Origin: a bacterium 42_11
Lineage (GTDB): Bacteria > Synergistota > GBS-1
Direction of reading: 5' to 3'
NCBI GenBank assembly: GCA_001508835.1
Contig: LGFB01000003.1
Coordinates: 1 to 18,089, forward strand
Length of the DNA: 18,089 nt
Each line of letters begins with the position of its first letter. Position 1 is the first letter of the stretch. The position numbers and the translations under genes were made by a program. Below, piece after piece: positions 1-7,316 of this stretch. The notes under the pieces were generated by a model. It did not search any database. It saw only the letters and a program-made list of their open reading frames with translations, and was not told the origin of the DNA.

Positions 1-1
1 C

Positions 2-2026
2 ATACCTTTTTGGAAGGGCAAGGCAATGAGAGATATCCTTTTTGAAAATCTTCCAAAGGAATGGACGGATGCCTATGAAGCCGGTGTATGGACCGAGTTT
101 ATGGAGCAAAGATCGCCGGGGCACACGGCAGGTGGAGAAAGGATCTTTAACAAAGGAATACTAGACATCAAAGAGGAGATAAAAAGAAAGATGTCAGAGC
201 TAAAGGAAAGTGACCCCGATTATTATGAAAAGATGGAAGAGCTTAAAGCCATGGATATTGCAGCTGATGCCATCATCATTTATGCAAGACGTTACTCGGA
301 AAAGTTGAAAAAGCTGGCAGAAGAGGAAGAAGACCCCGTAAGGAAAGAAGAGCTCCTGAAAATGTCAGAGATATGTAGTTGGGTTCCGGCTCATGCACCG
401 AGAACCTTCTGGGAAGCACTACAGCACTATTGGTTCATACATGTAGGTATCACCTATGAAACCAATCCATGGGATTCCTTTAATCCCGGAAGAATAGATC
501 AGCACTTATACCCCTTCTACAAAGAGGATATAGAGAAGGGAAGGCTAACGAGAGAGAAGGCGAAGGAGCTCCTTCAGGCCTTCTGGCTCAAGTTTAACAA
601 CCAGCCCGCAGTCCCAAAGGTGGGGGTGACGGCGGAAGAAAGCTTTACCTACAACGATTTTTCAAAGCTAAACCTGGGAGGGCTAACGGAAGAAGGATAC
701 GATGGGGTAAATGAGCTATCCTACCTAATACTGGAAGTTTTAGGAGAGATGAGGACGCTACAACCTAATACAGCCGTTTTAATAAGCGATAAAAACCCAG
801 ACAGATTTTTGATAGAAGCTCTAAAAGTGGCTTCAGGAGGGTTTGGAGAGCCGCCCTTCTTTAACTTCGACGGTGTGATAGTGAAAATGCTGAGACAGGG
901 CAAAAGCCTGGAGGACGCAAGAAAATCAGGTGTAAGCGGATGTGTTGAAACAGGAGCCTTTGGAAAAGAGTGTTACATACTAACGGGGTATTTCAACCTA
1001 CCCAAGATATTAGAAATAACCTTGAATAACGGCATAGACCCACTAACGGGCAAAAAAATAGGGATAGAAACCGGTGATCCTACCCAATTTGATAGTTTTG
1101 AAGAGCTATGGAACGCATTTATAAAGCAAGTTAAACATTTCTTAGATATAAAGATGAAGGGCAATGATATAATAGAAAACCTGTATGCGAAGCTCCTCCC
1201 CGTCCCATTCATGTCCCTATGGATAGAAGATTGTGTGGAAAAGGCCAAAGACTACAACGCGGGAGGAGCGAGATATAACACCCAGTATATACAGCTGGTA
1301 GGCCTTGGAACGGTCACCGATAGCTTGTCTGCCATCAAATACCATATATTCGATAAGAAGGATTTTTCAATGAAGGAGCTTTTAAACGCCCTCCAAAACA
1401 ACTGGAAAGGTTATGAGCTTCTCAGAGAAATACTTCGCAACCCGGAAAAGACACCGAAATTTGGAAACGATGATGACTACGCAGATGAAATAGCAAAAAG
1501 ATTAGTGGACTCCTTAGTAGAAATGATCGAAAGCTATCCTCCATCCTCTGCAAGAAGGGCACAAAGAAGAGCTTACTTCCTTCCAACTACCGTCCATGTA
1601 TACTTTGGGAAAGTAACGGGGGCAACGCCCGATGGAAGAGACGCAGGTTTTCCCGTTTCGGAAGGTATCTCTCCCGTTCAGGGAATGGACAGAAAGGGAA
1701 TCGCCGCAGTATTCAGAAGCGTTTCGAAATGCGACTGGGATAAAACAGGAGGAGCCTTACTTAACCAAAAATTAACCCCGGATCTATTTGAAAGCGAGGA
1801 AAATCTATTCAAGTTAGCCCAGCTTATAAGAACGTTCTTCAGACTTGGAGGACACCATGTCCAATTCAACGTCATAAGCGCTGACGTTTTAAGAGAGGCA
1901 CAGAAAAGACCGCAAGATTTTCAGGACCTCATGGTTAGAGTTGCAGGTTACAGCGACTATTTCGTTAACCTGCCCAAGGGATTGCAAGAGGAAATTATAG
2001 CACGCACGGAACACATGGAAGTATAG
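2..2026 (+). CDS. hypD: trans-4-hydroxy-L-proline dehydratase, glycyl radical enzyme (5' end outside window)
   Basis: The enzyme removes water from trans-4-hydroxy-L-proline by radical chemistry to give 1-pyrroline-5-carboxylate, in the cytoplasm. The frame is open to the left edge: codons before the first in-window ATG (position 26) read IPFWKGKA, which matches the family just before its conserved EAG-TEFMEQR-PGH block. From memory of C. difficile HypD (about 789 residues), roughly 120 residues lie upstream. Counting from the ATG at 26, the thiyl Cys and partner Glu are C306 and E308 (SGCVETG), the glycyl radical is G641 (RVAGYSDYF), and H33, D150, Y322 and LPTT correspond to residues reported to line the hydroxyproline pocket. 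The activating radical-SAM enzyme and a pyrroline-5-carboxylate reductase are not in the window. Related glycyl radical enzymes act on cis-4-hydroxyproline or N-methyl-hydroxyproline, so exact substrate remains an inference. Confidence 0.9.
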   Translation: MPFWKGKAMRDILFENLPKEWTDAYEAGVWTEFMEQRSPGHTAGGERIFNKGILDIKEEIKRKMSELKESDPDYYEKMEELKAMDIAADAIIIYARRYSEKLKKLAEEEEDPVRKEELLKMSEICSWVPAHAPRTFWEALQHYWFIHVGITYETNPWDSFNPGRIDQHLYPFYKEDIEKGRLTREKAKELLQAFWLKFNNQPAVPKVGVTAEESFTYNDFSKLNLGGLTEEGYDGVNELSYLILEVLGEMRTLQPNTAVLISDKNPDRFLIEALKVASGGFGEPPFFNFDGVIVKMLRQGKSLEDARKSGVSGCVETGAFGKECYILTGYFNLPKILEITLNNGIDPLTGKKIGIETGDPTQFDSFEELWNAFIKQVKHFLDIKMKGNDIIENLYAKLLPVPFMSLWIEDCVEKAKDYNAGGARYNTQYIQLVGLGTVTDSLSAIKYHIFDKKDFSMKELLNALQNNWKGYELLREILRNPEKTPKFGNDDDYADEIAKRLVDSLVEMIESYPPSSARRAQRRAYFLPTTVHVYFGKVTGATPDGRDAGFPVSEGISPVQGMDRKGIAAVFRSVSKCDWDKTGGALLNQKLTPDLFESEENLFKLAQLIRTFFRLGGHHVQFNVISADVLREAQKRPQDFQDLMVRVAGYSDYFVNLPKGLQEEIIARTEHMEV

Positions 2027-2032
2027 AAAACT

Positions 2033-2068
2033 AAGGGGAGCCAAGGTTTTTGGCTCCCCTTAAACTTT
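2033..2068. terminator. bidirectional terminator hairpin between convergent units
   Basis: A perfect 12-bp stem, AAGGGGAGCCAA (2033-2044) against TTGGCTCCCCTT (2050-2061), encloses a 5-nt loop. It lies 6 bp after the hypD stop and 6 bp beyond the stop of the last gene of the opposing operon. The T-rich tail is short on both sides (AAACTTTTATTT on +, AGTTTTC on -), so it most likely serves both units. Confidence 0.85.
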
Positions 2069-2178
2069 TATTTAGACCTTGAAGCCCTCTTTTCCTCGGC
2101 TTCAAAAGATTTCTTTATACACCAACCAAGCCCTCCAAAAACGAGAAGCAACACTACGACCATCATCAAGACCCACAT
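2068..2178 (-). CDS. MetS-like small subunit of an NSS transporter (36 aa)
   Basis: This small gene starts 11 nt after the transporter stop, with GAGGTGAG in good ribosome-binding position before the ATG. It encodes 36 residues: MWVLMMVVVLLLVFGGLGW forms one hydrophobic helix (about residues 1-20), followed by a charged tail (KKSFEAEEKRASRSK). Short single-helix proteins placed directly after bacterial NSS symporters are known as MetS-type small subunits, required for Met/Ala uptake by MetP in Corynebacterium. Position, size, the GG in the helix and the basic C terminus all fit. It is the last gene of the operon and ends next to the shared terminator. Function is inferred from context and composition, because sequences this short carry little homology signal. 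Confidence 0.75.
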   Translation of the reverse strand: MWVLMMVVVLLLVFGGLGWCIKKSFEAEEKRASRSK

Positions 2179-2189
2179 CTATTCTCACC

Positions 2190-3644
2190 TCACTTCTTGG
2201 GATTACCCAGAGGCTTAACCCAGCTTGCAAGCTTATTGTTAAGGGCATAGATTATTATGAAAGCGATGGCCCACTGAAGCAGCATAGTTCCAACTGTATA
2301 GGTATACTTGCTTACAGGGAATACCTTATACCATTCTCCAGGATACCAAGTTATCGCCTGATATATCCACCATCCAACTATTATGAAGAACCAAACTGGG
2401 AACAGGTATATGAGTTTAAAAAGCCAAGGAGCATCGATATCAGAAACTGGGCGAATGTATTTCTCGTAAATCTCATTTACTCCCTTCTTCACGGCACCAT
2501 ACCAGAAGAACATTCCGCTTAAAAGTAATCCTACACCCCAGACCCAATCCTGGTTTTCAAGGATATATGCCTTGTAAGAAGAGGGTAAACCAAGAAGGGT
2601 AGTAACAACTCCAACGGCAAGTGCCGCCTTGGTGCGAGTCCAACCAGCATCTATTAAAACTCTTGTAGCAAGCTCAAGCATGGAAAGGAGAGAAGACAAA
2701 GCCGCGAATATCAACGCTAAGAAGAAGATAATAGCAACCACGGTTCCACCCGTCATTTGGGTAAACAGGTTTGTAAGATGGATAAAAGCAAGTCCGGTGT
2801 TCCCAGAACCTACCGCTTTCATCGGATCAGGGTGAAGAGCAAATATGGTGGGAATAATCGCCAAGGCTGCCAAAAGAGCGGCAGCAGTATCAGCAAAACA
2901 GGTTAAAGTACAGTTTAAAGCGATATCCTCATCATCCCTCGCATAAACGTAGTAAGTCAGAAGCAGGGCCCAGCCCGCTCCTGTAGACCAAGCCGCCTGC
3001 GTGAAAGCTTCAAGCCAAGTTTTACCCATTAAAAGCCTGTCCATATGAGGAGTAAACAAAAACTCAAGCCCCTTGGAAGCCCCTGGCAAAGTAACAGCCC
3101 TAACCATAAGTATAACCAGCATAACGAATAAAGAAGGGATCATTATTTTGTTAGCGAATTCAAGCCCCCTATTAACTCCCGCGAGAATTATTATGGTAGC
3201 AATGATCATAGATATAATATGGAACGTCATCATTTGAGAGGAAGAATTTACAAAGTTATTCCATAAAGACTCCGTATTAACCCCCGGCCTTATAACTCCG
3301 TTTAAAGCATACACAAAGTATCTAACACAATACCCCATAACCACAGCATAGTAGCAAGCAATAGCATAGGAAATCCACCCAACAAGACCACCCATCCAAG
3401 TATACTTTTCTCCTAAAAACTCCTTGAAGGACCCAATGACTCCCCTTCTTGTAGCCTTTCCCCAAACCGCCTCAGCCATAAGAAGAGGTATTGCCCAGAG
3501 GATGAAGGCTATGATATAAACCAGAACGAAAGAACCCCCACCGTTTGCAGCGCTTATTCTGGGGAAACGCCAAATATTACCGGTCCCCACAGCCATCCCT
3601 ATGGCTGACACAATGAGACCAAACCTACTACCCCATCTTTCCAT
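2190..3644 (-). CDS. NSS-family Na+-dependent amino acid symporter
   Basis: This is an inner-membrane sodium:amino acid symporter of the neurotransmitter:sodium symporter (LeuT/MhsT) family, 484 residues with about 11-12 hydrophobic segments. The family signature lies in TM1: GMAVGTGNIWRFPRISAANGGG carries the GNIWRFP core that forms part of the sodium and substrate sites. The start at 3644 is chosen because AAAGGAGGT lies 5 nt before this ATG and the protein begins MERWGSRFG, as family members do. A longer reading to 3695 would add about 17 polar residues without a comparable site. It follows the dehydrogenase genes after a 97-bp gap and precedes a MetS-like small subunit. The operon suggests it imports the amino or imino acid the complex oxidises (proline, hydroxyproline or similar), but the sequence alone does not fix the substrate. 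Confidence 0.9.
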   Translation of the reverse strand: MERWGSRFGLIVSAIGMAVGTGNIWRFPRISAANGGGSFVLVYIIAFILWAIPLLMAEAVWGKATRRGVIGSFKEFLGEKYTWMGGLVGWISYAIACYYAVVMGYCVRYFVYALNGVIRPGVNTESLWNNFVNSSSQMMTFHIISMIIATIIILAGVNRGLEFANKIMIPSLFVMLVILMVRAVTLPGASKGLEFLFTPHMDRLLMGKTWLEAFTQAAWSTGAGWALLLTYYVYARDDEDIALNCTLTCFADTAAALLAALAIIPTIFALHPDPMKAVGSGNTGLAFIHLTNLFTQMTGGTVVAIIFFLALIFAALSSLLSMLELATRVLIDAGWTRTKAALAVGVVTTLLGLPSSYKAYILENQDWVWGVGLLLSGMFFWYGAVKKGVNEIYEKYIRPVSDIDAPWLFKLIYLFPVWFFIIVGWWIYQAITWYPGEWYKVFPVSKYTYTVGTMLLQWAIAFIIIYALNNKLASWVKPLGNPKK

Positions 3645-3741
3645 GATGTTACCTCCTTTCCCTTGGGTTTCCACAAAGGACTCCCATAGACTCACAGCCT
3701 TAGCTTACAGCTACCACCCCCTTTCGAGAGAGAGGAAAGAT

Positions 3742-4884
3742 TTAAACCACTGCAGGCTCCCTTATAAGTTCCCCTCTTTGAAATCTTCTATAGCTGAGCA
3801 TATCAATGGGGATTGAAGTCTCTCCGCTCAAAATAAGCTCTGCCATGAGCTTTCCCGTTATAGGACCGAACATAAAACCGTGACCGCTAAAGCCCGCTGA
3901 AATATAAAAACCTTCAACCTCCTCAACCCTGCCCAAGATTGGCTGAGCGTCAGGAGACATCTCATAGGAACCAGCCCACTGTCTAACGACCCTTAAACCG
4001 CTCAAGCGGGGTAAAAGCCTTACGAACTTTCTTGCCATACCTTCGAGAAATTCCCACGTAGAGTTAAGAGCATGGGACTTAAGGTGTTCTTCCGGTCCGT
4101 AGCCCATGATGAAGCTACCGTGTGGTCTTTGCTGAATATAAAAGTTACCAGAAAATGACATCAACATAGGCTTTGAAACCCTCTCTATGGGCTCGGTAAC
4201 AAGTATCTCGTGTCGCTCAGGATATATGGGAATGTCCACTCCAGCAAAAGCTGCAACTTCCCTCGCATAGGGACCCGCACAGTTTACAACCACACCCGTC
4301 GATATAAATCCTCGATTAGTTCTAACCCCCCTAACTTTACCATTATTCACATCTATGCCAACAGCCTCGGTAAAACTGTAAATCTCAACACCGAGCCTTT
4401 TTGCAGCCTCGGCATAAGCGAAAGTAGTTAAAAGAGGGTCAGCATGTCCATCTCTATGGTGGTAGGTAAATCCAACCGCCCCCTCGGTATTTAAAAGGGG
4501 ACAAAGCTCCTTCGCCTCATCAGCTGAAATGACCCTCGACTTTATACCAAGGCTATTCTGAAGAGCCACGTTTCTTTTAAGCTGTTCAAACTCGCTTTCC
4601 CTGTAAGCTATCATGAGGTAACCGCCTTGATGCAAACCTATATCGGCTCCAAGCTCTTCTGAAAGGTTTTCAAATATCTCTATAGAAGCTATACCCAAGC
4701 GACAGTTCATCTCCGTCCCCCACTGCGCTCTTATTCCTGCAGCGCACCTACCGGTAGAACCGCTTGCTATAGTATTCTTCTCAAGAACGACAACATCCCT
4801 ACACCCCATTTTCGCAAGGTTATAGGCAACAGCGCACCCCTGAATACCGCCACCGATGATCACTACCTCAGCCGATCTCTTCAT
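3742..4884 (-). CDS. FAD-dependent amino/imino acid dehydrogenase, DAO family (PdhB/HcnC-like catalytic subunit)
   Basis: This 380-residue protein of the DAO/glycine-oxidase/sarcosine-oxidase-beta fold should oxidise the C-N bond of an imino or amino acid and pass electrons to its Fe-S partners. The FAD site is clear: GGGIQG at residues 11-16, acidic E35 at the end of strand 2 and SGSTGRCAAGIR at 41-52. The C-terminal SAGFSGHGFMFGP (about 329-341) is typical of the family. It starts 2 nt after the preceding gene, so they are translationally linked. In dye-linked L-proline dehydrogenase of Thermococcales (pdhAFXB) the beta subunit of this type carries the proline site, and Pseudomonas D-hydroxyproline dehydrogenase has a related subunit. 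Substrate could be L-proline, D-proline, cis-4-hydroxy-D-proline or sarcosine. The adjacent HypD and racemase homologue favour a proline derivative. Confidence 0.82.
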   Translation of the reverse strand: MKRSAEVVIIGGGIQGCAVAYNLAKMGCRDVVVLEKNTIASGSTGRCAAGIRAQWGTEMNCRLGIASIEIFENLSEELGADIGLHQGGYLMIAYRESEFEQLKRNVALQNSLGIKSRVISADEAKELCPLLNTEGAVGFTYHHRDGHADPLLTTFAYAEAAKRLGVEIYSFTEAVGIDVNNGKVRGVRTNRGFISTGVVVNCAGPYAREVAAFAGVDIPIYPERHEILVTEPIERVSKPMLMSFSGNFYIQQRPHGSFIMGYGPEEHLKSHALNSTWEFLEGMARKFVRLLPRLSGLRVVRQWAGSYEMSPDAQPILGRVEEVEGFYISAGFSGHGFMFGPITGKLMAELILSGETSIPIDMLSYRRFQRGELIREPAVV

Positions 4885-4886
4885 CC

Positions 4887-5165
4887 TTAATCATCCTCAC
4901 TTTCAGCAAGAACACCAAGCTTAATAGGTTTAATGGGAGGTCTAAAGGTAGGCATAGGGATTTCCTCCACCCTTTTACCTGTCAGGCGAGCTATTTCTCT
5001 TATTATCAGGTCTCTGCAAGTTCTACCTTGACAAGGCCCCATACCAGCGCGAGTAATCCTCTTTATCTCATCCACAGTGGTATAACCCCTTTTTATCAAT
5101 TCCCTTATCTCTTCAAGGGTAACATCTTCACACCTGCAAATTATTACATCCTTTTCTTTATTCAT
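4887..5165 (-). CDS. BFD-like [2Fe-2S] protein (PdhX-like subunit)
   Basis: A 92-residue protein containing a bacterioferritin-associated-ferredoxin-like (Fer2_BFD) domain. Its four cysteines are C10 and C12 (ICRCEDV) and C45 and C50 (GPCQGRTC), the CxC...CxxxxC pattern that binds one [2Fe-2S] cluster. A Pro-rich tail follows. The start overlaps the previous stop by 8 bp (ATGAATAA), indicating coupled translation. In proline dehydrogenase and in HcnB/NirB-type flavoproteins such domains transfer electrons between flavin subunits. Here it sits between the 4Fe-4S protein and the catalytic flavoprotein, which matches the F-X-B order of pdhAFXB clusters as I recall them. Confidence 0.85.
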   Translation of the reverse strand: MNKEKDVIICRCEDVTLEEIRELIKRGYTTVDEIKRITRAGMGPCQGRTCRDLIIREIARLTGKRVEEIPMPTFRPPIKPIKLGVLAESEDD

Positions 5166-5652
5166 CCTTCCTCACCACCCTCACATGCCTTACTTCCATC
5201 GCGAACTCCTTAGGAACAACGACAGAGACCACCTTCGTTCCATCCTTAAAAGGCTCAAAAACATGGATTACCTTTCCCTCACACACTACAACTCCTTCCC
5301 GGTTCAAACATTCAACAATCTCGTCTTTATTGGGAAGAGGGCGAAACTCATAAGGAATCTTGACTATAGCCTCCTTATCCGAATAGGTCATGTCCACAAC
5401 GAAAACAGCCAAACCCGGACATTTAGCAACACACAAGGCACATCCGGTACACTTGCTCCAATCCACCTTGGGAAGGTCATTTATGTCCTCAAACTCCAGT
5501 ATCGCCCCTGTGGGACATGCCGTATGACAGGGGTCACACGGAATCCTTTGGAAACACTCCACTATTACAACGGGCTTTGAATTTAAAATCTCCTGAGGAG
5601 GTGTTACCCCCCTTATCTGTTCACGGGTAGGAACACCTGTCCTTTCAAGCAT
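5158..5652 (-). CDS. 2x[4Fe-4S] ferredoxin-type subunit (PdhF-like)
   Basis: A 164-residue electron-transfer protein. Two four-cysteine groups are visible: C33, C39, C42 and C46 (last followed by Pro), and C68, C71, C74 and C78 in CTGCALCVAKCPG, so it can hold two [4Fe-4S] clusters. About 85 residues of beta-rich sequence without cysteines follow. I choose the ATG at 5652 because GGGGGAGG lies 9 nt upstream and the overlap with the preceding gene is then 8 bp. An upstream TTG at 5673 would add seven residues without a good ribosome binding site. It most likely carries electrons from the flavin subunits toward a ferredoxin or quinone-level acceptor. It is absent from simple HcnABC-like enzymes but present in archaeal proline dehydrogenase clusters. 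Confidence 0.83.
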   Translation of the reverse strand: MLERTGVPTREQIRGVTPPQEILNSKPVVIVECFQRIPCDPCHTACPTGAILEFEDINDLPKVDWSKCTGCALCVAKCPGLAVFVVDMTYSDKEAIVKIPYEFRPLPNKDEIVECLNREGVVVCEGKVIHVFEPFKDGTKVVSVVVPKEFAMEVRHVRVVRKDE

Positions 5653-6751
5653 GCCTATACGCCTCCCCCACAATAGCTTTAGGAAGCCCCTGCCTTATCT
5701 TTTCCGTTACCGGTCCTTTTCTCAAGCTATCAAGCTGTTCCCAGAAAGCATTAAATTTCTCTTCAAAATCGGGTATATCATACCCCAAGCTTTTAGCTGC
5801 ACAAAGCCCTGCTATTTTACCCTCTATCATCGCCGTAGAAGCCTCTTCTATCGCAGCAGCGTCGCCAGCCACATAAAAATCGGGATGAGAAGTTCTCATT
5901 TCCCTATCTCTTACGGGAACGTAACCACCAAGCTCGGGAATATATCTCATCTCACATCCTGCCTGCCATAAAAGCTCGATCAAAGGAGATAGGCCAACCG
6001 CAAGACAAATAAGGTCAGCCTCTATATGTTTTTCGGTGCCCTCTACTGGTTCCCATCTCTCATTTACCTGAACAATGGTTGCTCCTTCTACATATTCCTT
6101 CCCGTGTATCTCCTTTATTGTATGAGAGGTATATATAGGTATACCTATTCTTCTTATCTTCGAAGCATGAACCCAATAACCACCTATTTTAGGCATAGCC
6201 TCCACAACCGCTTGGACCTTAACCCCTGCCTGAGCAAGCTGATAACTCACTATAAGGCCAATATTTCCCGCTCCGACCATCAAGGCCCTCTCACCAGGCT
6301 TAACACCGTAGACATTCATCAGGGTCTGGACAGCTCCAGCACCATAAACACCGGGAAGGTCACAGTTTGGCACAGGTATAGTTCTCTCATAGGCACCCGT
6401 TGCAACTATCGTTTTTTTAGGCTTTACCTTAAAGTACTTCTCTTCTCCCGTGAGAGCTCCAAAAACGCCGTCATCGGCGTAGTAACCCGTAACCGTTGTA
6501 TTCGTTATGGCCTCAAATCTATCCCCGGATTTTTCAAGCTCGCTAAGCAGGATTTCCGCTATCTTAAAGCCTCTTGTTCCCGCATATTCTTCCTTAGAAC
6601 CAAAGAATTTATGGGTCTGCTTTATTAGCTGACCGCCAAGCTTAAGTCCATCATCTATCAAAAGAACCTTTGCCCCCGCCTTGACCGCCTCTATCGCCGC
6701 GCTTAATCCCGCCGGGCCACCGCCCACAATCAATATTTCCGTTTCCTTCAA
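5645..6751 (-). CDS. FAD/NAD(P)-type oxidoreductase subunit (PdhA C-terminal/HcnB-like)
   Basis: This 368-residue flavoprotein has two dinucleotide-binding folds: GGGPAG at residues 10-15 for FAD and GAGNIG at 160-165 for a second nucleotide. The ATGAYERTIP segment (117-126) and a C-terminal YVAGDAAAIEEAS segment (about 292-304) complete the pyridine-nucleotide-disulfide-oxidoreductase pattern. HcnB, the alpha subunit of proline dehydrogenase and sarcosine oxidase alpha share this module. The start is a TTG whose TTGA overlaps the upstream stop, with GGGTGAG 5 nt before it. With the separate 103-residue 2Fe-2S protein upstream it reconstitutes the composition of a longer alpha subunit, so the subunit appears split here. 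It probably takes electrons to or from NAD(P) or a dye-reactive site; it is not itself the proline-binding subunit. Confidence 0.84.
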   Translation of the reverse strand: MKETEILIVGGGPAGLSAAIEAVKAGAKVLLIDDGLKLGGQLIKQTHKFFGSKEEYAGTRGFKIAEILLSELEKSGDRFEAITNTTVTGYYADDGVFGALTGEEKYFKVKPKKTIVATGAYERTIPVPNCDLPGVYGAGAVQTLMNVYGVKPGERALMVGAGNIGLIVSYQLAQAGVKVQAVVEAMPKIGGYWVHASKIRRIGIPIYTSHTIKEIHGKEYVEGATIVQVNERWEPVEGTEKHIEADLICLAVGLSPLIELLWQAGCEMRYIPELGGYVPVRDREMRTSHPDFYVAGDAAAIEEASTAMIEGKIAGLCAAKSLGYDIPDFEEKFNAFWEQLDSLRKGPVTEKIRQGLPKAIVGEAYRHA

Positions 6752-7059
6752 CGTATCTCACCCTTTCCCATCTGAGTCTGAACTCTCATCCCTTCCCTAA
6801 GAGGTGTGATACAAACTCTAACATTAGGGACTCCATTTACGATCATGAAGCAAGAGGAACATTTGCCAACGGCACAGAAAAATCCCCGCGGTCTGCCCAA
6901 CCCTATGCTCCTTCGGTAAACCTTGATGCCATTCGCATGAAGAGCTGCAGCTATAGGTTCTCCTTCATATCCCTCATACTCTTTACCATCCACATAAAAC
7001 TTAACTTTCCTGCCATGCTTAAAACTTAGAATAGGGTGTTCCTTTATCCATCCCCCCAT
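6748..7059 (-). CDS. HcnA-like [2Fe-2S] ferredoxin subunit
   Basis: A 103-residue protein of the plant-type 2Fe-2S fold found in HcnA, opine and hydroxyproline dehydrogenase small subunits and the N-terminal part of sarcosine oxidase alpha. Key cysteines are C62, C67, C70 and C83, in GRPRGFFCAVGKCSSC followed by NGVPNVRVC; the GRPRG-FCAVG-C core is diagnostic. It is the first structural gene of the minus-strand operon. AAGGGGTGG precedes the ATG at 7059, and its stop overlaps the next start by 4 bp. It should relay single electrons between the flavins of the complex. A long leader with a small ORF and a hairpin lies upstream. Confidence 0.88.
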   Translation of the reverse strand: MGGWIKEHPILSFKHGRKVKFYVDGKEYEGYEGEPIAAALHANGIKVYRRSIGLGRPRGFFCAVGKCSSCFMIVNGVPNVRVCITPLREGMRVQTQMGKGEIR

Positions 7060-7094
7060 AAAACCACCCCTTTAAGCAATCTATTTAAAATGTT

Positions 7095-7120
7095 AGTGGG
7101 AGGGATTTCTCTCTCCCACT
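7095..7120 (-). promoter_or_regulatory. leader hairpin, possible attenuator upstream of the dehydrogenase operon
   Basis: Read on the minus strand, AGTGGGAGAGA pairs with TCCCTCCCACT (11 pairs, one of them G-T) around a 4-nt loop, followed by AACATTTTAAAT. It lies 35 nt before the start of the first structural gene and 16 nt after the stop of the leader ORF. The T-tract is weak, so it may be a regulated terminator, an RNA-stability hairpin or a partial terminator. Confidence 0.6.
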
Positions 7121-7136
7121 ATGAACTTTCTCGATA

Positions 7137-7229
7137 TTACACTTTTTCACAAGAAAATGGTAAAGATGGCATAGCTGGCATGTCAGGGTAAGAATAGATT
7201 AAAGCTAAACCTAACGAAAGAGACAGCAT
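7137..7229 (-). CDS. putative 30-residue Pro-rich leader peptide
   Basis: A small ORF sits inside the leader of the dehydrogenase operon. GGAGGAG lies 6 nt before the ATG at 7229, an excellent ribosome binding site. The product begins MLSLSLGLALIYSY (hydrophobic) and continues PDMPAMPSLP, with four Pro codons (one CCT, three CCA) among residues 15-24, then FSCEKV and a TAA. The hairpin at 7095-7120 begins 16 nt past the stop, the usual layout of an attenuator leader peptide or a TnaC-like arrest peptide. I do not recognise it as a known family. The Pro-rich stretch in front of genes for proline-type metabolism suggests sensing of proline, hydroxyproline or Pro-tRNA. It could be a chance ORF; the ribosome binding site argues otherwise. 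Confidence 0.5.
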   Translation of the reverse strand: MLSLSLGLALIYSYPDMPAMPSLPFSCEKV

Positions 7230-7287
7230 TCCCATCTCCTCCAAGAAAATCAATGGCTCTCTAAAATAACATCCCTCCCTGAAGTTA

Positions 7288-7316
7288 AGTTTATATCAAC
7301 AAATTATCCTTGTCAA
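7288..7316 (-). promoter_or_regulatory. sigma-70-type promoter of the dehydrogenase/transporter operon
   Basis: On the minus strand TTGACA (7316-7311) is followed after 17 nt by TAAACT (7293-7288), or after 15 nt by TATAAA (7295-7290). Transcription would start near 7281-7283 and give a leader of about 220 nt before the first structural gene. Confidence 0.65.

Noticed and set aside
26..2026. HypD read as an N-terminally truncated or broken gene starting at the ATG at 26
   Set aside because: The frame continues upstream to base 2 with residues that match the family, so the missing part is simply outside the window.
2079..2522. 147-residue + strand ORF and other opposite-strand ORFs under the transporter
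   Set aside because: It lies antisense to a clearly coding NSS transporter, has no ribosome binding site and no recognisable domain.
3645..3695. 17-residue N-terminal extension of the NSS transporter
   Set aside because: The strong AAAGGAGGT lies immediately before the ATG at 3644, and the extension contains that site itself.
6026..6628. 200-residue + strand ORF antisense to the FAD/NAD oxidoreductase
   Set aside because: Composition is that of a shadow frame (Tyr-, Ser- and Arg-rich, no motif), while the opposite strand holds a full flavoprotein with both nucleotide motifs.
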